Shown here piece by piece: positions 5,805 through 14,437 of a stretch of DNA of 30,578 nucleotides (its first letter is position 1; the number at the start of each line of letters is the position of its first letter). Position numbers and translations under genes: made by a program. The stretch lies in contig JAQTRM010000005.1 of assembly GCA_028711825.1 (NCBI GenBank), positions 3,559 through 34,136 on the forward strand. Direction: 5' to 3'. Below the pieces are notes generated by a model. That model was given only the letters and a program-made list of their open reading frames with translations. It was not told the DNA's origin and did not search any database. Source of the stretch: Candidatus Omnitrophota bacterium (GTDB lineage Bacteria > Omnitrophota > Gorgyraeia > Gygaellales > Profunditerraquicolaceae).

Positions 5805-7073
5805 TTATTCCAGATTTAACCTGCGGTAGATCATTTTTTCGTCTTTTGCCGGGGGTCCGATAAGGGCAAGATTGAGCAGTCCGGGCTTAAAGATGCTCCC
5901 GGCCAACAAACGGAGATCCCCGCGGGAAACATTTTTTACCGCCTGGGCAACCTGCGAGAAAGAAAAAACCTTGTCCAGGCAGCTGACGCTTTCACCCATC
6001 CAAAGCATATCCTCCATGGTATCCTCCAGGGCCAGGCTTAACTGGCCGAGGTAAAAATCCTTGGCGCGCCGGAACTCCCCTTCGGAAACCAGGGATTTTT
6101 TCACCTTCTCGAGTTCGCGCAAGACAAGGTCCAGGCATTCCGGGACTTTACGGTTATCGATCCCGGCGTGCACCACGAATGCGCCGGTATCATGGTAACG
6201 CTTGAGGCCCGTCCCTATTTCATAAGCCAGACCGTTCTTTTCGCGGACCTCGTTGAAAAGACGGCTGGACATATTCGCGCCCAGGATAATATGCAGGAGC
6301 GAAAGAGCGTGCCTCGCCGGATCGTCGCGCCTTAAAGCGTGAAAACCTAAAGCCATATGGGTTTGTTCGGTGTCTTTATGAAAAATCTTCAGTTGCGGCC
6401 TGGCTTGAGACTGGCGGGCGGAGGAAAAAGTATTCGGAGTAAACCCGGCAAGCGGGGAAAAGATATCGTCTATTTTCCGGAAGAAAGAACTGTAATCCAG
6501 CAGCCCGGATGCGCTGACCACGATATTTGCGGGCGTGTAATGTTTTTTTTGGAAATATCTCAGAGAGTCGCGGTTGATATTATTTACGGTCTCCACCGTC
6601 CCGATCACCGGCGAACCGAGCGGCTGCTCCGGCCAGAGCAACTCATCCAGCAATTCATTGACATAGCTCTGCGGGAGGTCGCGGTACATCTTCAGTTCCT
6701 CCAGCACCACCGTTTTTTCCTTACGAATATCCGAAGCCTTCAGGGAAGGATTGACCACCATATCCGTCAGGATATCCAGGGCTGCGGGGAGATGGCGGTG
6801 AGGGATCTTAACCAGATAACAGGTATGTTCTTCGGAGGTAAAACCGTTAAGCGAACCTCCTACCCCTTCGATCGATTCCTTGATCTTCCGGCAGGAATAC
6901 CCCCGGCTGCCCTTAAAAAGCAGGTGTTCCAGGAAATGCGAAATTCCTTTTTCCCCGGGCGTTTCATAGCGGCTTCCGATATTGATCCAGACTCCTAACG
7001 AAGCGGATTGCGCGTAATCCAGGCGCCGGGCGGCCACCCTTAAACCGTTATCAAGTTTAAATCTTTTTTGCAT
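5805..7073 (-). CDS. M16 family zinc metallopeptidase
   Basis: Processing-peptidase-like protease (pitrilysin superfamily), 422 residues. The inverted zinc motif HFLEH (46-50) gives ligands H46 and H50 and catalytic E49. The distal ligand is a glutamate in the KEKTVVLEELKMYRD segment near 125-126, at the usual distance. The second, inactive-type M16 domain follows, with the typical R/Y segment (NGLAYEIGTGLKRYHDTG) around 295. No signal peptide is visible, so it is probably cytoplasmic. The start at 7073 overlaps the trpA 3' end by 17 bp. Substrate unknown. Confidence 0.92.
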   Translation of the reverse strand: MQKRFKLDNGLRVAARRLDYAQSASLGVWINIGSRYETPGEKGISHFLEHLLFKGSRGYSCRKIKESIEGVGGSLNGFTSEEHTCYLVKIPHRHLPAALDILTDMVVNPSLKASDIRKEKTVVLEELKMYRDLPQSYVNELLDELLWPEQPLGSPVIGTVETVNNINRDSLRYFQKKHYTPANIVVSASGLLDYSSFFRKIDDIFSPLAGFTPNTFSSARQSQARPQLKIFHKDTEQTHMALGFHALRRDDPARHALSLLHIILGANMSSRLFNEVREKNGLAYEIGTGLKRYHDTGAFVVHAGIDNRKVPECLDLVLRELEKVKKSLVSEGEFRRAKDFYLGQLSLALEDTMEDMLWMGESVSCLDKVFSFSQVAQAVKNVSRGDLRLLAGSIFKPGLLNLALIGPPAKDEKMIYRRLNLE

Positions 7074-7851
7074 TTAACCTTCCCGTAAAGGCGCCGACAT
7101 TCTTTACCAGTCCGCTCCGTCCGATATTCTCCCGGATCCGGGCGACAATCGCGCTGCCCACGATAACCCCGTCGGAGAACTTACCTACCGCCTCGACCTG
7201 AGAGGCGCTGGAGATCCCGAAACCTACGCAAACCGGGCAGGGAGAAACCCTTCTCACCTCCGTCAATTTCGATTTCAGATCCGCCGGAAGGCGCTTGCGG
7301 CTTCCGGTTACGCCTGTCAAAGACACATAATATACAAAACCGCGCGCGGAATTCAACACCTTCCTCATCCGTTCCGGGGAACTGGTGGGCGCGATAAAAC
7401 AAATATTCGCCAGGTCTTTATGCCGCGTGCAGCTCCGGAGATTACCCGCCTCTTCGTAAGAAAGATCTGGAATGATCACCCCGTCCACTCCGGCATCAAC
7501 GGCTTTATCAACAAAAACCTTCTCGCCAAAACAAAAAACCGGGTTATAGTAAGTCATCAGGCAAATCGGGATTTCCGTTTTCCGGCGGAGGCGTTTAACC
7601 AGCTCCAGGATCTTCGGAAGGTTTACGCCGCGCTTCAGGGCGTAGACCGAAGCCTCCTGAATCACCGGTCCGTCGGCAAGCGGATCAGAAAAAGGCACTC
7701 CCAACTCCACGATATCAACCCCGTTTTTTTCCAGTTCGAGGACCAAATGATAAGTAGTCTCAAGGTCCGGATAGCCGGCGGTAATAAACGCGATAAAGGC
7801 TTTCCGGCCGTCTTTTTTTAAATTTTTGAATTTTAAATCGATCCTATTCAT
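7057..7851 (-). CDS. trpA: Tryptophan synthase alpha subunit
   Basis: Cleaves indole-3-glycerol phosphate to indole, which is channelled to TrpB. The protein has 264 residues. Catalytic E49 and D60 fall in the motif VELGVPFSDPLADGP, at the same numbers as in the Salmonella enzyme. The phosphate-binding glycines (GFGISSASQ) are present near the end. I start at ATG 7851. An open frame continues to 8163, but those extra residues lie antiphase inside trpB and have no family similarity. The start overlaps the trpB stop by 8 bp, which suggests translational coupling for an equimolar complex. Confidence 0.97.
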   Translation of the reverse strand: MNRIDLKFKNLKKDGRKAFIAFITAGYPDLETTYHLVLELEKNGVDIVELGVPFSDPLADGPVIQEASVYALKRGVNLPKILELVKRLRRKTEIPICLMTYYNPVFCFGEKVFVDKAVDAGVDGVIIPDLSYEEAGNLRSCTRHKDLANICFIAPTSSPERMRKVLNSARGFVYYVSLTGVTGSRKRLPADLKSKLTEVRRVSPCPVCVGFGISSASQVEAVGKFSDGVIVGSAIVARIRENIGRSGLVKNVGAFTGRLNAKKI

Positions 7852-9013
7852 GCAAATCCTTATCCCCTCTGCCGGAAAGGCAAACCACCACCACCGCATC
7901 TTTCCTGACCGCGCGTCCGGTTTTACGCAGATAAGCGATAGCGTGCGCCGATTCCAGCGCCGGGATGATACCTTCGCAAGAAGCAAGCAGTTTAAACCCT
8001 TCCAGGGCCTCCCGGTCGGTAACCGAAACATAAAGCGCCCGACCGATATCCTGATAATACGCGTGTTCCGGCCCGACCCCCGGATAGTCCAGACCCGCGG
8101 CAACCGAATAGGCGTTTCTGATCTGGCCGAATTTATCTTCCAGTACCTTGGATTTAGAACCATGCAGGATTCCGGTAGAACCGCCCCCCAAACTCGCCGA
8201 ATGTTTCCCGGAAGACAAACCCAGTCCCGCGGCTTCCACCCCGATCATTTTTACTTTCTTGTCCCGGAAAAAAGGATGGAAAAGCCCGATGGCGTTGCTG
8301 CCCCCTCCAACGCATGCCACCAGATAATCCGGCAGGCGTCTTTCCTTTTTAAGAACCTGCGTTTTTACCTCCCTGCCGATCACGCTCTGAAAATTACGCA
8401 CTATTTCCGGATAAGGCTGCGGACCGGCAACCGTTCCAATCACATAATGCGTATGGCGCACATTTGTCACCCAATCCCGCAACGCTTCCGTCATGGAGTC
8501 TTTCAAAGTCCCCGTCCCGCTCTTAACGCTGATTACGCGGGCTCCCAGCAGTTTCATACGCATCACATTCAACGCCTGCCGGTGAATATCTTCTTCCCCC
8601 ATATAGACATCGCAGCTTAACCCGAACAAAGCCGCTACCGTAGCGGTAGCCACCCCATGCTGGCCCGCACCGGTTTCGGCGATCAGCCTTTTCTTGCCCA
8701 TCCTGACCGCCAGGAGAACCTGGCCCAGGGTATTGTTGATCTTATGCGCTCCGGTATGCAAAAGATCTTCTCTTTTCAGGTAAACTCTTTTGATCCCCAG
8801 CGCCCGGCTTAAATTTTTTGCCTCATAAAGCGGGGTTGGACGCCCGGCGTATTCAGAAAAGTAATAATCAAGTTCTTTCAGGAATTTAGGGTCGCGCCGG
8901 GCCAGGGCGTATTCCGCCGTCAACTCATCCAAAGCGTAGATCAGGGTCTCAGGAACAAACCTGCCGCCGTAAACCCCGAAATGCCCATTTTTATCCGGTA
9001 TATTTTTTTTCAT
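7844..9013 (-). CDS. trpB: Tryptophan synthase beta subunit
   Basis: PLP enzyme that condenses indole with serine to give tryptophan. It has 389 residues from the chosen start. The PLP lysine is K91 in HTGAHKINN, and the ETGAGQHG segment supplies the catalytic glutamate. The glycine-rich phosphate loop reads CVGGGSNAIG. This is the TrpB1 type that pairs with TrpA. Two in-frame ATGs exist (9019 and 9013). The ribosome site AAGGA touches the first but lies 6 nt before the second, so I use 9013. The preceding gene ends 12 bp upstream. Confidence 0.97.
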   Translation of the reverse strand: MKKNIPDKNGHFGVYGGRFVPETLIYALDELTAEYALARRDPKFLKELDYYFSEYAGRPTPLYEAKNLSRALGIKRVYLKREDLLHTGAHKINNTLGQVLLAVRMGKKRLIAETGAGQHGVATATVAALFGLSCDVYMGEEDIHRQALNVMRMKLLGARVISVKSGTGTLKDSMTEALRDWVTNVRHTHYVIGTVAGPQPYPEIVRNFQSVIGREVKTQVLKKERRLPDYLVACVGGGSNAIGLFHPFFRDKKVKMIGVEAAGLGLSSGKHSASLGGGSTGILHGSKSKVLEDKFGQIRNAYSVAAGLDYPGVGPEHAYYQDIGRALYVSVTDREALEGFKLLASCEGIIPALESAHAIAYLRKTGRAVRKDAVVVVCLSGRGDKDLHE

Positions 9014-9025
9014 CAACATTCCTTA

Positions 9026-9385
9026 TCAGTAGGGGTAAATCTCCCGGTAATCCTTCGATGAATCGCCGCTTAAAAAATCCCTGAAGATCCTGCTTCCTTT
9101 CTCCAGGTTCTCAAACATCTCCTGCGTGCCGCCGAAATTATTAAAAGGCATGCTGAAATGCCAAAGGTTGGCGCGCGTCGCCATCATACGGCACATCGCC
9201 TTCTCCAGCATAAAAGAAGAAAAATAAATTAAAATAACACAACCCAGAATAAATACCGCCAGGGCGCTGAAACACCCCCAGAGGCATCCTGCCGCCTTGT
9301 TCCTTTTTTTTAGGAATTCACCGCAATGCCTGCATTTTATCGCTTCATCACGGATCTCTTCGGCGCAAAAAGGACATTTTTTCAT
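9026..9385 (-). CDS. Zinc-ribbon single-pass membrane protein, unknown function
   Basis: A 119-residue protein. An N-terminal zinc ribbon, CPFC (4-7) and CRHC (18-21), is followed by a basic stretch and one transmembrane helix at roughly 36-59. A polar C-terminal domain of about 60 residues, rich in Phe and Met, contains no motif I recognise. Basic residues before the helix suggest the ribbon is cytoplasmic and the tail extracytoplasmic. It is embedded in the trp operon: its ATG overlaps the trpF stop (ATGA), and trpB starts 12 bp after it. Nothing in the sequence explains a role in tryptophan synthesis. Confidence 0.8.
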   Translation of the reverse strand: MKKCPFCAEEIRDEAIKCRHCGEFLKKRNKAAGCLWGCFSALAVFILGCVILIYFSSFMLEKAMCRMMATRANLWHFSMPFNNFGGTQEMFENLEKGSRIFRDFLSGDSSKDYREIYPY

Positions 9386-10008
9386 GCCCGGAACCCTCTT
9401 TTCGCGGCTTTGATAAAACTTGCGACCTTACGGAGATCCTTCCTGCCCGGAAAGTATTCCAGCGAACTCGACGCATCAACCCAATCCGGGCGCAGGGTCT
9501 TGATCGCGCCTGACACATTGCCCGGGTTTAATCCTCCGGACACAAAAACAACAGCATTAATTTTACCCGCTTGGGCCAATATTTTCCAGTTAAATTTTTT
9601 TCCCGACCCGCCGAAAGAAGCGCCGCAGGAGGCGTCAAAAAGATACCCCCATGCCTTATAGCGGTTTACCCCCTTAAGATCCTCCGGGGTTCCCAGCCGA
9701 AAGGCCTTTACCACTTTAAACCCCTTGAACTTCCGGCAATAGGCGGGCGTCTCGTTACCGTGAAACTGCAGGATATCCAGGCCGCAGGAAGCGGCGATCT
9801 TTTTAACTTTCCCGGCCTTCTCGTCGACAAATACCCCGGCCCGCATGATATTTTTCGGCAGGATAAGTGAAATCTTCGCGGCATCCTCCGGGCTGATACG
9901 GCGCGGGCTTTTACGGTAAAAAACAAAACCAACCGCGTCGGCCCCGGAAATAAAACTCGCCAGGGCATCCTCAAGATTAGTAATCCCGCAAACCTTTACT
10001 TTTACCAC
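9382..10008 (-). CDS. trpF: Phosphoribosylanthranilate isomerase
   Basis: Amadori rearrangement of phosphoribosylanthranilate to CdRP, third step of the tryptophan branch. A TIM-barrel protein of 208 residues. The catalytic pair is C7 in KVCGIT and D125 in GYLFDA, at the standard spacing. The barrel end carries FVSGGLNPGNV, the phosphate-binding segment. It starts with GTG at 10008, supported by AGAGG 7 nt upstream. It overlaps trpC by 7 bp upstream and the zinc-ribbon gene by 4 bp downstream. Confidence 0.95.
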   Translation of the reverse strand: MVKVKVCGITNLEDALASFISGADAVGFVFYRKSPRRISPEDAAKISLILPKNIMRAGVFVDEKAGKVKKIAASCGLDILQFHGNETPAYCRKFKGFKVVKAFRLGTPEDLKGVNRYKAWGYLFDASCGASFGGSGKKFNWKILAQAGKINAVVFVSGGLNPGNVSGAIKTLRPDWVDASSSLEYFPGRKDLRKVASFIKAAKRGFRA

Positions 10009-10793
10009 CCCATAACCTCTTCAACCTTATTTTTAATGTCGTGCGATGCCATAAATACCGTGCCGACCAATACCGCCGAAGCGCCCAGGATCTTCAAGAA
10101 TAGGACGTCTTGCGCGTTTTTAATCCCGCTTTCCACCACGATCGTCTTATCCTTCGGGATAAGGGTAAATAATTTTTCGGTGGTTTTAAAATCGACCTCC
10201 AGGGTGCGTAAAGAACGGTTATTGATCCCGACCACCTGGACAGTTTTTAAACTTAGGACTTTCTTTAATTCTTTCTCATCGTGCACTTCAACCAGATAAT
10301 CCATGCCGAGGTGTTCGGCAACCTGCATACATTCGACTAATTTATCCTTGGTAAGGAGGTCGGCGATAAAAAGCACGGCGTCAGCCCCCAGGTAACGCGA
10401 TTCATAAACCTGGTAACTCTCCAGTATAAAATCTTTCCTCAAGACCGGGACGGTAGTAACGTTTTTGACTACTTCCAGGTAGGAAGGGCTGCCGTTAAAA
10501 AAATCCTCTTCTGTCAGCACGGAAATTGCCTGCACCCCCACCTCCTGATAAATACGGGCAATTCCTTCGGGGTTAAAATCCTGCCGGATGAGGCCGCTTG
10601 AAGGCGAAGCCTGTTTGATCTCGGCGATCAAAGAAATCTGCTTCGGTTTGCTGATCGCCTCCTTAAAAGGACGGGGAGCGGACAGGTCGGCGATGCGGAC
10701 AACCAGCTCCTCCTGGCTGATTTGCTGTTTGGCCGCGAGGATCCTTTCTTTTTTCTTTGCCACGATCTGTTTTAAAACATCGGTCTTGGCCAT
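10002..10793 (-). CDS. trpC: Indole-3-glycerol phosphate synthase
   Basis: Closes CdRP to indole-3-glycerol phosphate, the substrate of TrpA. A TIM barrel of 263 residues. Family motifs are SLIAEIKQASPSSG (catalytic Glu and Lys), VLRKDFIL (second Lys), VGINNRSLRTLEVD and VVESGIKNAQDV. It is a single-domain protein, not fused to TrpF as in Escherichia coli. Its start lies 1 bp from the trpD stop, and its end overlaps trpF by 7 bp. Confidence 0.96.
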   Translation of the reverse strand: MAKTDVLKQIVAKKKERILAAKQQISQEELVVRIADLSAPRPFKEAISKPKQISLIAEIKQASPSSGLIRQDFNPEGIARIYQEVGVQAISVLTEEDFFNGSPSYLEVVKNVTTVPVLRKDFILESYQVYESRYLGADAVLFIADLLTKDKLVECMQVAEHLGMDYLVEVHDEKELKKVLSLKTVQVVGINNRSLRTLEVDFKTTEKLFTLIPKDKTIVVESGIKNAQDVLFLKILGASAVLVGTVFMASHDIKNKVEEVMGW

Positions 10794-10794
10794 C

Positions 10795-11802
10795 TTATTG
10801 AGAATACTCCTTTAACAGTTGAAGTTTCTTAAGCGCCGCCCCGGAATCGATAGACTCCCGGGCCGCCTCCAGCCCCTCGGCAATCGTCGCGGCCTTATCC
10901 GCCGCGTATATCGCGCATGCTGAATTTAATAAAACCGCGTCCCGGCGGCTGCCTTTTCCGGCATGCAGGATTTCCATGGCAATCTCGGCGTTTTTCCTGG
11001 CATCCCCCCCTTCCAGTTCGCGGGGGTCTGCCCTGCGGATACCGAAATCTTCCGGGGATATCAGGTAATCCCGGAGCTCGCCCGAACGCGCTTCGGTAAC
11101 AAAAGTCTTGCCGGTAATCGTAACTTCATCCAGGCCGTCTTCACCGTGCACCACCAGGATATGTTTTGACCCCAGATTGCCTAAGACCTCCGCCAGGGGC
11201 CTTACCCACTGCGCCGAATACACCCCGATCAGCTGGTTGGTGGCGCGCGCCGGGTTGATCAAAGGCCCCAGGATATTGAATATCGTCTTGCGGGCGATCT
11301 GTTTCCTGGCCGGCATCACATGGCGCATCGCCAAATGCAGGCTGGGGGCGAATAAAAACGCGATCCCGATCTCCTCGAGGCATTTCTTGATCTTCGAATG
11401 GTCCATCTGGATCTTAACCCCTAAAGCCTCCAGGAGATCCGCGCTCCCGCATTTGCTGGACGCCGAACGGTTGCCGTGTTTTGCCACCGTTACCCCGGCG
11501 CCTGCGGCTACCAGGGCGGTAATAGTGGAAATATTAAAAGTGCCTTTTTTGTCCCCTCCGGTGCCGCAGGTATCCAGGATATTAGGCCTGTCGACGATGA
11601 TCGGCTCCACGCATTTAAGCATGATATTTACCGCCGCGGTAAGCTCCTCCACCGTCTCCCCTTTATCGTTGAGAGAAGTCAAGAACGCTACGATGTCGGC
11701 GGTATCAACCACCCCGCTCAGGATCTCACGCATCGCCTGCTGCATCTGGCCGCAAGAAAGATCTTTCTTGTCAAGAAGTTGTTTAACCAGGTCTCCGATC
11801 AT
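10795..11802 (-). CDS. trpD: Anthranilate phosphoribosyltransferase
   Basis: Transfers phosphoribose from PRPP to anthranilate. The protein has 335 residues, normal length. The PRPP/Mg binding motif CGTGGDKKGTFNIST lies near residue 80. The anthranilate-binding segment KHGNRSASSKCGSADLLEALG follows, and the DE pair is in HGEDGLDE. The start ATG overlaps the trpG stop as ATGA. It is not fused to TrpG, unlike the enterobacterial enzyme. Confidence 0.96.
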   Translation of the reverse strand: MIGDLVKQLLDKKDLSCGQMQQAMREILSGVVDTADIVAFLTSLNDKGETVEELTAAVNIMLKCVEPIIVDRPNILDTCGTGGDKKGTFNISTITALVAAGAGVTVAKHGNRSASSKCGSADLLEALGVKIQMDHSKIKKCLEEIGIAFLFAPSLHLAMRHVMPARKQIARKTIFNILGPLINPARATNQLIGVYSAQWVRPLAEVLGNLGSKHILVVHGEDGLDEVTITGKTFVTEARSGELRDYLISPEDFGIRRADPRELEGGDARKNAEIAMEILHAGKGSRRDAVLLNSACAIYAADKAATIAEGLEAARESIDSGAALKKLQLLKEYSQ

Positions 11803-12365
11803 CTCTGCCTGATAAAATTCTCCAGCATCATCTTGCCGTTCTGGGTCAGGATGGATTCCGGGTGAAACTGCACCCCCCAGAGCGGATACCTCTTATGCTT
11901 TAAACCCATAATCTCCCCTTCCCTGGTCCAGGCGGTGATCTCCAGGCAATCCGGAAGATTTTTTTTCTCTACCAGCAGGGAATGGTAACGCGTCGCCGAA
12001 AATGGATTGGGCAGGTTTTTAAAGATACCCTTCTTGTTATGGTAAATCTTCGATGTCTTTCCGTGCATTAACCTGCCGGCGCGCACGATCTTTCCCCCGA
12101 AACAATACCCGATCGCCTGATGCCCCAGACAAACCCCGAGGATCGGAACCTCCCCGCAAAGTTCCCGGATTACCGCGCAGGACACCCCCGCGTCCTCCGG
12201 CCTGCCCGGCCCCGGGGAGACGACAATCTTCTGCGGTTTAAGCTTCCGGATCTCTTCCACCGTAAGAGCGTCGTTCCGGTAAACCACAACCCGCTGACCC
12301 AGCTCCCCCAGGTACTGCACCAGGTTGTAAGTAAAAGAATCGTAATTATCGATCATCAGGATCAT
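11799..12365 (-). CDS. trpG: Anthranilate/aminodeoxychorismate synthase glutaminase subunit
   Basis: Class I glutamine amidotransferase supplying ammonia to TrpE (or PabB). It has 188 residues. The nucleophile is C79 in GVCLGHQAIGY, and the His-Glu pair is in QFHPESIL. The N-terminal MIDNYDSFTYNLVQYLG is typical of TrpG/PabA. I start at ATG 12365, which overlaps the murA stop as ATGA and has GGAGAG upstream. The alternative TTG at 12380 lies further inside murA. No TrpE is encoded in the window, so the partner must be elsewhere, and the protein may serve both tryptophan and folate synthesis. Confidence 0.93.
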   Translation of the reverse strand: MILMIDNYDSFTYNLVQYLGELGQRVVVYRNDALTVEEIRKLKPQKIVVSPGPGRPEDAGVSCAVIRELCGEVPILGVCLGHQAIGYCFGGKIVRAGRLMHGKTSKIYHNKKGIFKNLPNPFSATRYHSLLVEKKNLPDCLEITAWTREGEIMGLKHKRYPLWGVQFHPESILTQNGKMMLENFIRQR

Positions 12366-13624
12366 TCTTTTTCTCTCCAAACTTTCGCGCCCAGGTTAAT
12401 TAATTTTTCTTCAATAGACTCATACCCCCGCTCCAGATGGTAAATCCTGGAGATCGAAGTATTACCGCGCGCGGATAAACCCGCCAGGACAAGCCCGGCG
12501 GAAGCGCGCAGGTCGCTTGCCATTACGGGGGCCCCGGAAAGTTTTTTTACCCCTTCGACTATCGCGTGCGGCCCTTCTCTCTGGATATGCGCCCCCATAC
12601 GGTTAAGCTCGGCGACATGCATGAACCTGTCCGGGTAAATCTTCTCGGTGATCAGGCTGATCCCGGGGGTAACCGACATCAGACTCATCATCTGCGCCTG
12701 CATATCGGTAGGAAAACCGGGATAAGGAAGAGTGGTGATATTAACCGGCTTGAGCCTTCTTGTTCCTCTGGCCCTTAAAATACCGTCCCGGTGTTCCAGC
12801 GCCGCTCCCGCCTCGCTCAATTTATCGATCAACGCGCCGAGATGCTGATATTGCACGTTTTTTACCAGGATATCCCCGCCGGTGATCAAAGCCGCCAGGA
12901 TCATCGTCCCGGCCTCAATGCGGTCGGGGATAATGGTGTGCGCCGCCCCGTGCAGGTGTTTTACCCCTTCGATCTCGATTACCGGTGTGCCGTGGCCCTT
13001 GATCTTGGCGCCCATCTTGATCAGGAATTCCGCAAGGTCCGCCACCTCCGGCTCGCAAGCCGCCGATTCGATAGTAGTCTTGCCTTTCGCCAGGACCGCC
13101 GCCATCATCACGTTATCGGTAGCCAGGACCGAAGAACCGTAAATTCCTCCCAGATAAATATAAGAACCGCGTAAGTTCCCGGCACGGGCGATCACGTAAC
13201 CCGAATCGATACTGATATCGGCTCCCAGGGCGCTGATCCCTTTAAGGTGCAGGTCAACCGGGCGCACTCCGATCACGCATCCTCCGGGCAGGGAAACCTT
13301 GGCTTTTTTCAGCTTTCCTAAAAGCGGGCCCAAAACACAGAAAGAAGCGCGCATCGTGGAAACCAGCCGGTATTCGGCAAAATGGCTGTGAAACTTGCCG
13401 CGCGTTACGTTCACCCTGCCCTTCTCAAACTCCGCGTTTTTACCTAAAGCCCGCAGGATCTTAAGCATGCTGACCGTATCGCGTAGATTCGGAACACCCT
13501 TGATCACGCACGGCTCATCGGTAAGCAAAGTCGCCGCCAGGATCGGAAGCACCGCGTTCTTCGCCCCGGATATCGTAACCTCGCCTTTTAATTTTACGCC
13601 GCCTTCAATAACCAGTTTATCCAT
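12362..13624 (-). CDS. murA: UDP-N-acetylglucosamine 1-carboxyvinyltransferase
   Basis: First committed step of peptidoglycan synthesis: transfers enolpyruvate from PEP to UDP-GlcNAc. It has 420 residues. K22 (SGAKNAVLP) and the active-site cysteine C116 in LPGGCVIGVRPVDLH are present. That cysteine predicts sensitivity to fosfomycin, unlike the Asp variants of some PVC lineages. The start abuts the prmC stop with no gap, and the stop overlaps the trpG start. This shows a cell-wall gene driving into the trp genes. Confidence 0.97.
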   Translation of the reverse strand: MDKLVIEGGVKLKGEVTISGAKNAVLPILAATLLTDEPCVIKGVPNLRDTVSMLKILRALGKNAEFEKGRVNVTRGKFHSHFAEYRLVSTMRASFCVLGPLLGKLKKAKVSLPGGCVIGVRPVDLHLKGISALGADISIDSGYVIARAGNLRGSYIYLGGIYGSSVLATDNVMMAAVLAKGKTTIESAACEPEVADLAEFLIKMGAKIKGHGTPVIEIEGVKHLHGAAHTIIPDRIEAGTMILAALITGGDILVKNVQYQHLGALIDKLSEAGAALEHRDGILRARGTRRLKPVNITTLPYPGFPTDMQAQMMSLMSVTPGISLITEKIYPDRFMHVAELNRMGAHIQREGPHAIVEGVKKLSGAPVMASDLRASAGLVLAGLSARGNTSISRIYHLERGYESIEEKLINLGAKVWREKE

Positions 13625-14416
13625 CTAAAAAATACCCCTTTTGGCGATCACTACACGTTCAATACCATTATAATCTTTTATCGTTTCCAACGCATCAAAT
13701 TTTTGGGCAAGCAGCATCTTGCGCACCGCTGCGGCCTGGCCCGCCCCTGCTTCAAAAGCCAGAACTCCCCCCTTAGCCAGAAAACAAGGAGCGTCTGCAA
13801 TGATGCGCCGGTAAAAATCCAATCCGTCATCTCCGGCGGATAAGGCAGCTTCAGGCTCAAAAGATATCTCACGGCAGAGCCCCTGAAGGTCCCGGCGGCG
13901 GATATAAGGAGGATTGCTGACGATGAGGTCGAATTTATCGAAACCTTCTTTTAAAGCGCCGAAAATATCCGAGAGCATGAACCTGACTTTTACCTGATGC
14001 AGCGCGGCGTTCTCTCCGGCTAAAGATAACGCCTCGCAGGAAATATCCGTCGCCATGACCTCCGCATGATCCATGAACTTCGCAAGCGATACGGCGATAC
14101 ATCCGGAACCTGTCCCCAGATCAAGCACTTTTTTTACGGATGCATTCCCGGGAACGCCCAATCTTTCAAGAACGTTCAGCACAAGGATTTCGGTCTCCGG
14201 CCGCGGGATCAACACCCGGCGGTCAACCTTAAACTCAAGACCCATAAATTCCGACCTGCCCAGTATATATTGCAAAGGCTCCCCGGAAATCCGGCGCTTT
14301 AATATAGCGGCCAAACGGAGGGAATCGCTTCTTTTAAGCGGCTTGTCTTTATTCAGATACAAAGACAGGCGGTCGCAATTCAACAGGTAACTATGCACCA
14401 ACTCCGTTTCATTCAT
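13625..14416 (-). CDS. prmC: Peptide chain release factor N5-glutamine methyltransferase
   Basis: Methylates the glutamine of the GGQ motif of release factors using S-adenosylmethionine. It has 263 residues. An N-terminal helical domain with GEPLQYILGRSEFMG and VLIPRPETE precedes the SAM-binding DLGTGSGCIAVSLA near residue 119. The catalytic NPPYI follows near 187. It lies directly downstream of prfA, its substrate, as in many bacteria, and abuts murA. Confidence 0.95.
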   Translation of the reverse strand: MNETELVHSYLLNCDRLSLYLNKDKPLKRSDSLRLAAILKRRISGEPLQYILGRSEFMGLEFKVDRRVLIPRPETEILVLNVLERLGVPGNASVKKVLDLGTGSGCIAVSLAKFMDHAEVMATDISCEALSLAGENAALHQVKVRFMLSDIFGALKEGFDKFDLIVSNPPYIRRRDLQGLCREISFEPEAALSAGDDGLDFYRRIIADAPCFLAKGGVLAFEAGAGQAAAVRKMLLAQKFDALETIKDYNGIERVVIAKRGIF

Positions 14417-14437
14417 CTCTTCCCGCCCCTTCCTTTT

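Noticed and set aside
7852..8163. N-terminal extension of trpA by 104 residues
   Set aside because: The extra residues lie out of frame inside trpB, and the true TrpA start (MNRIDLKF) puts E49 and D60 at their usual numbers.
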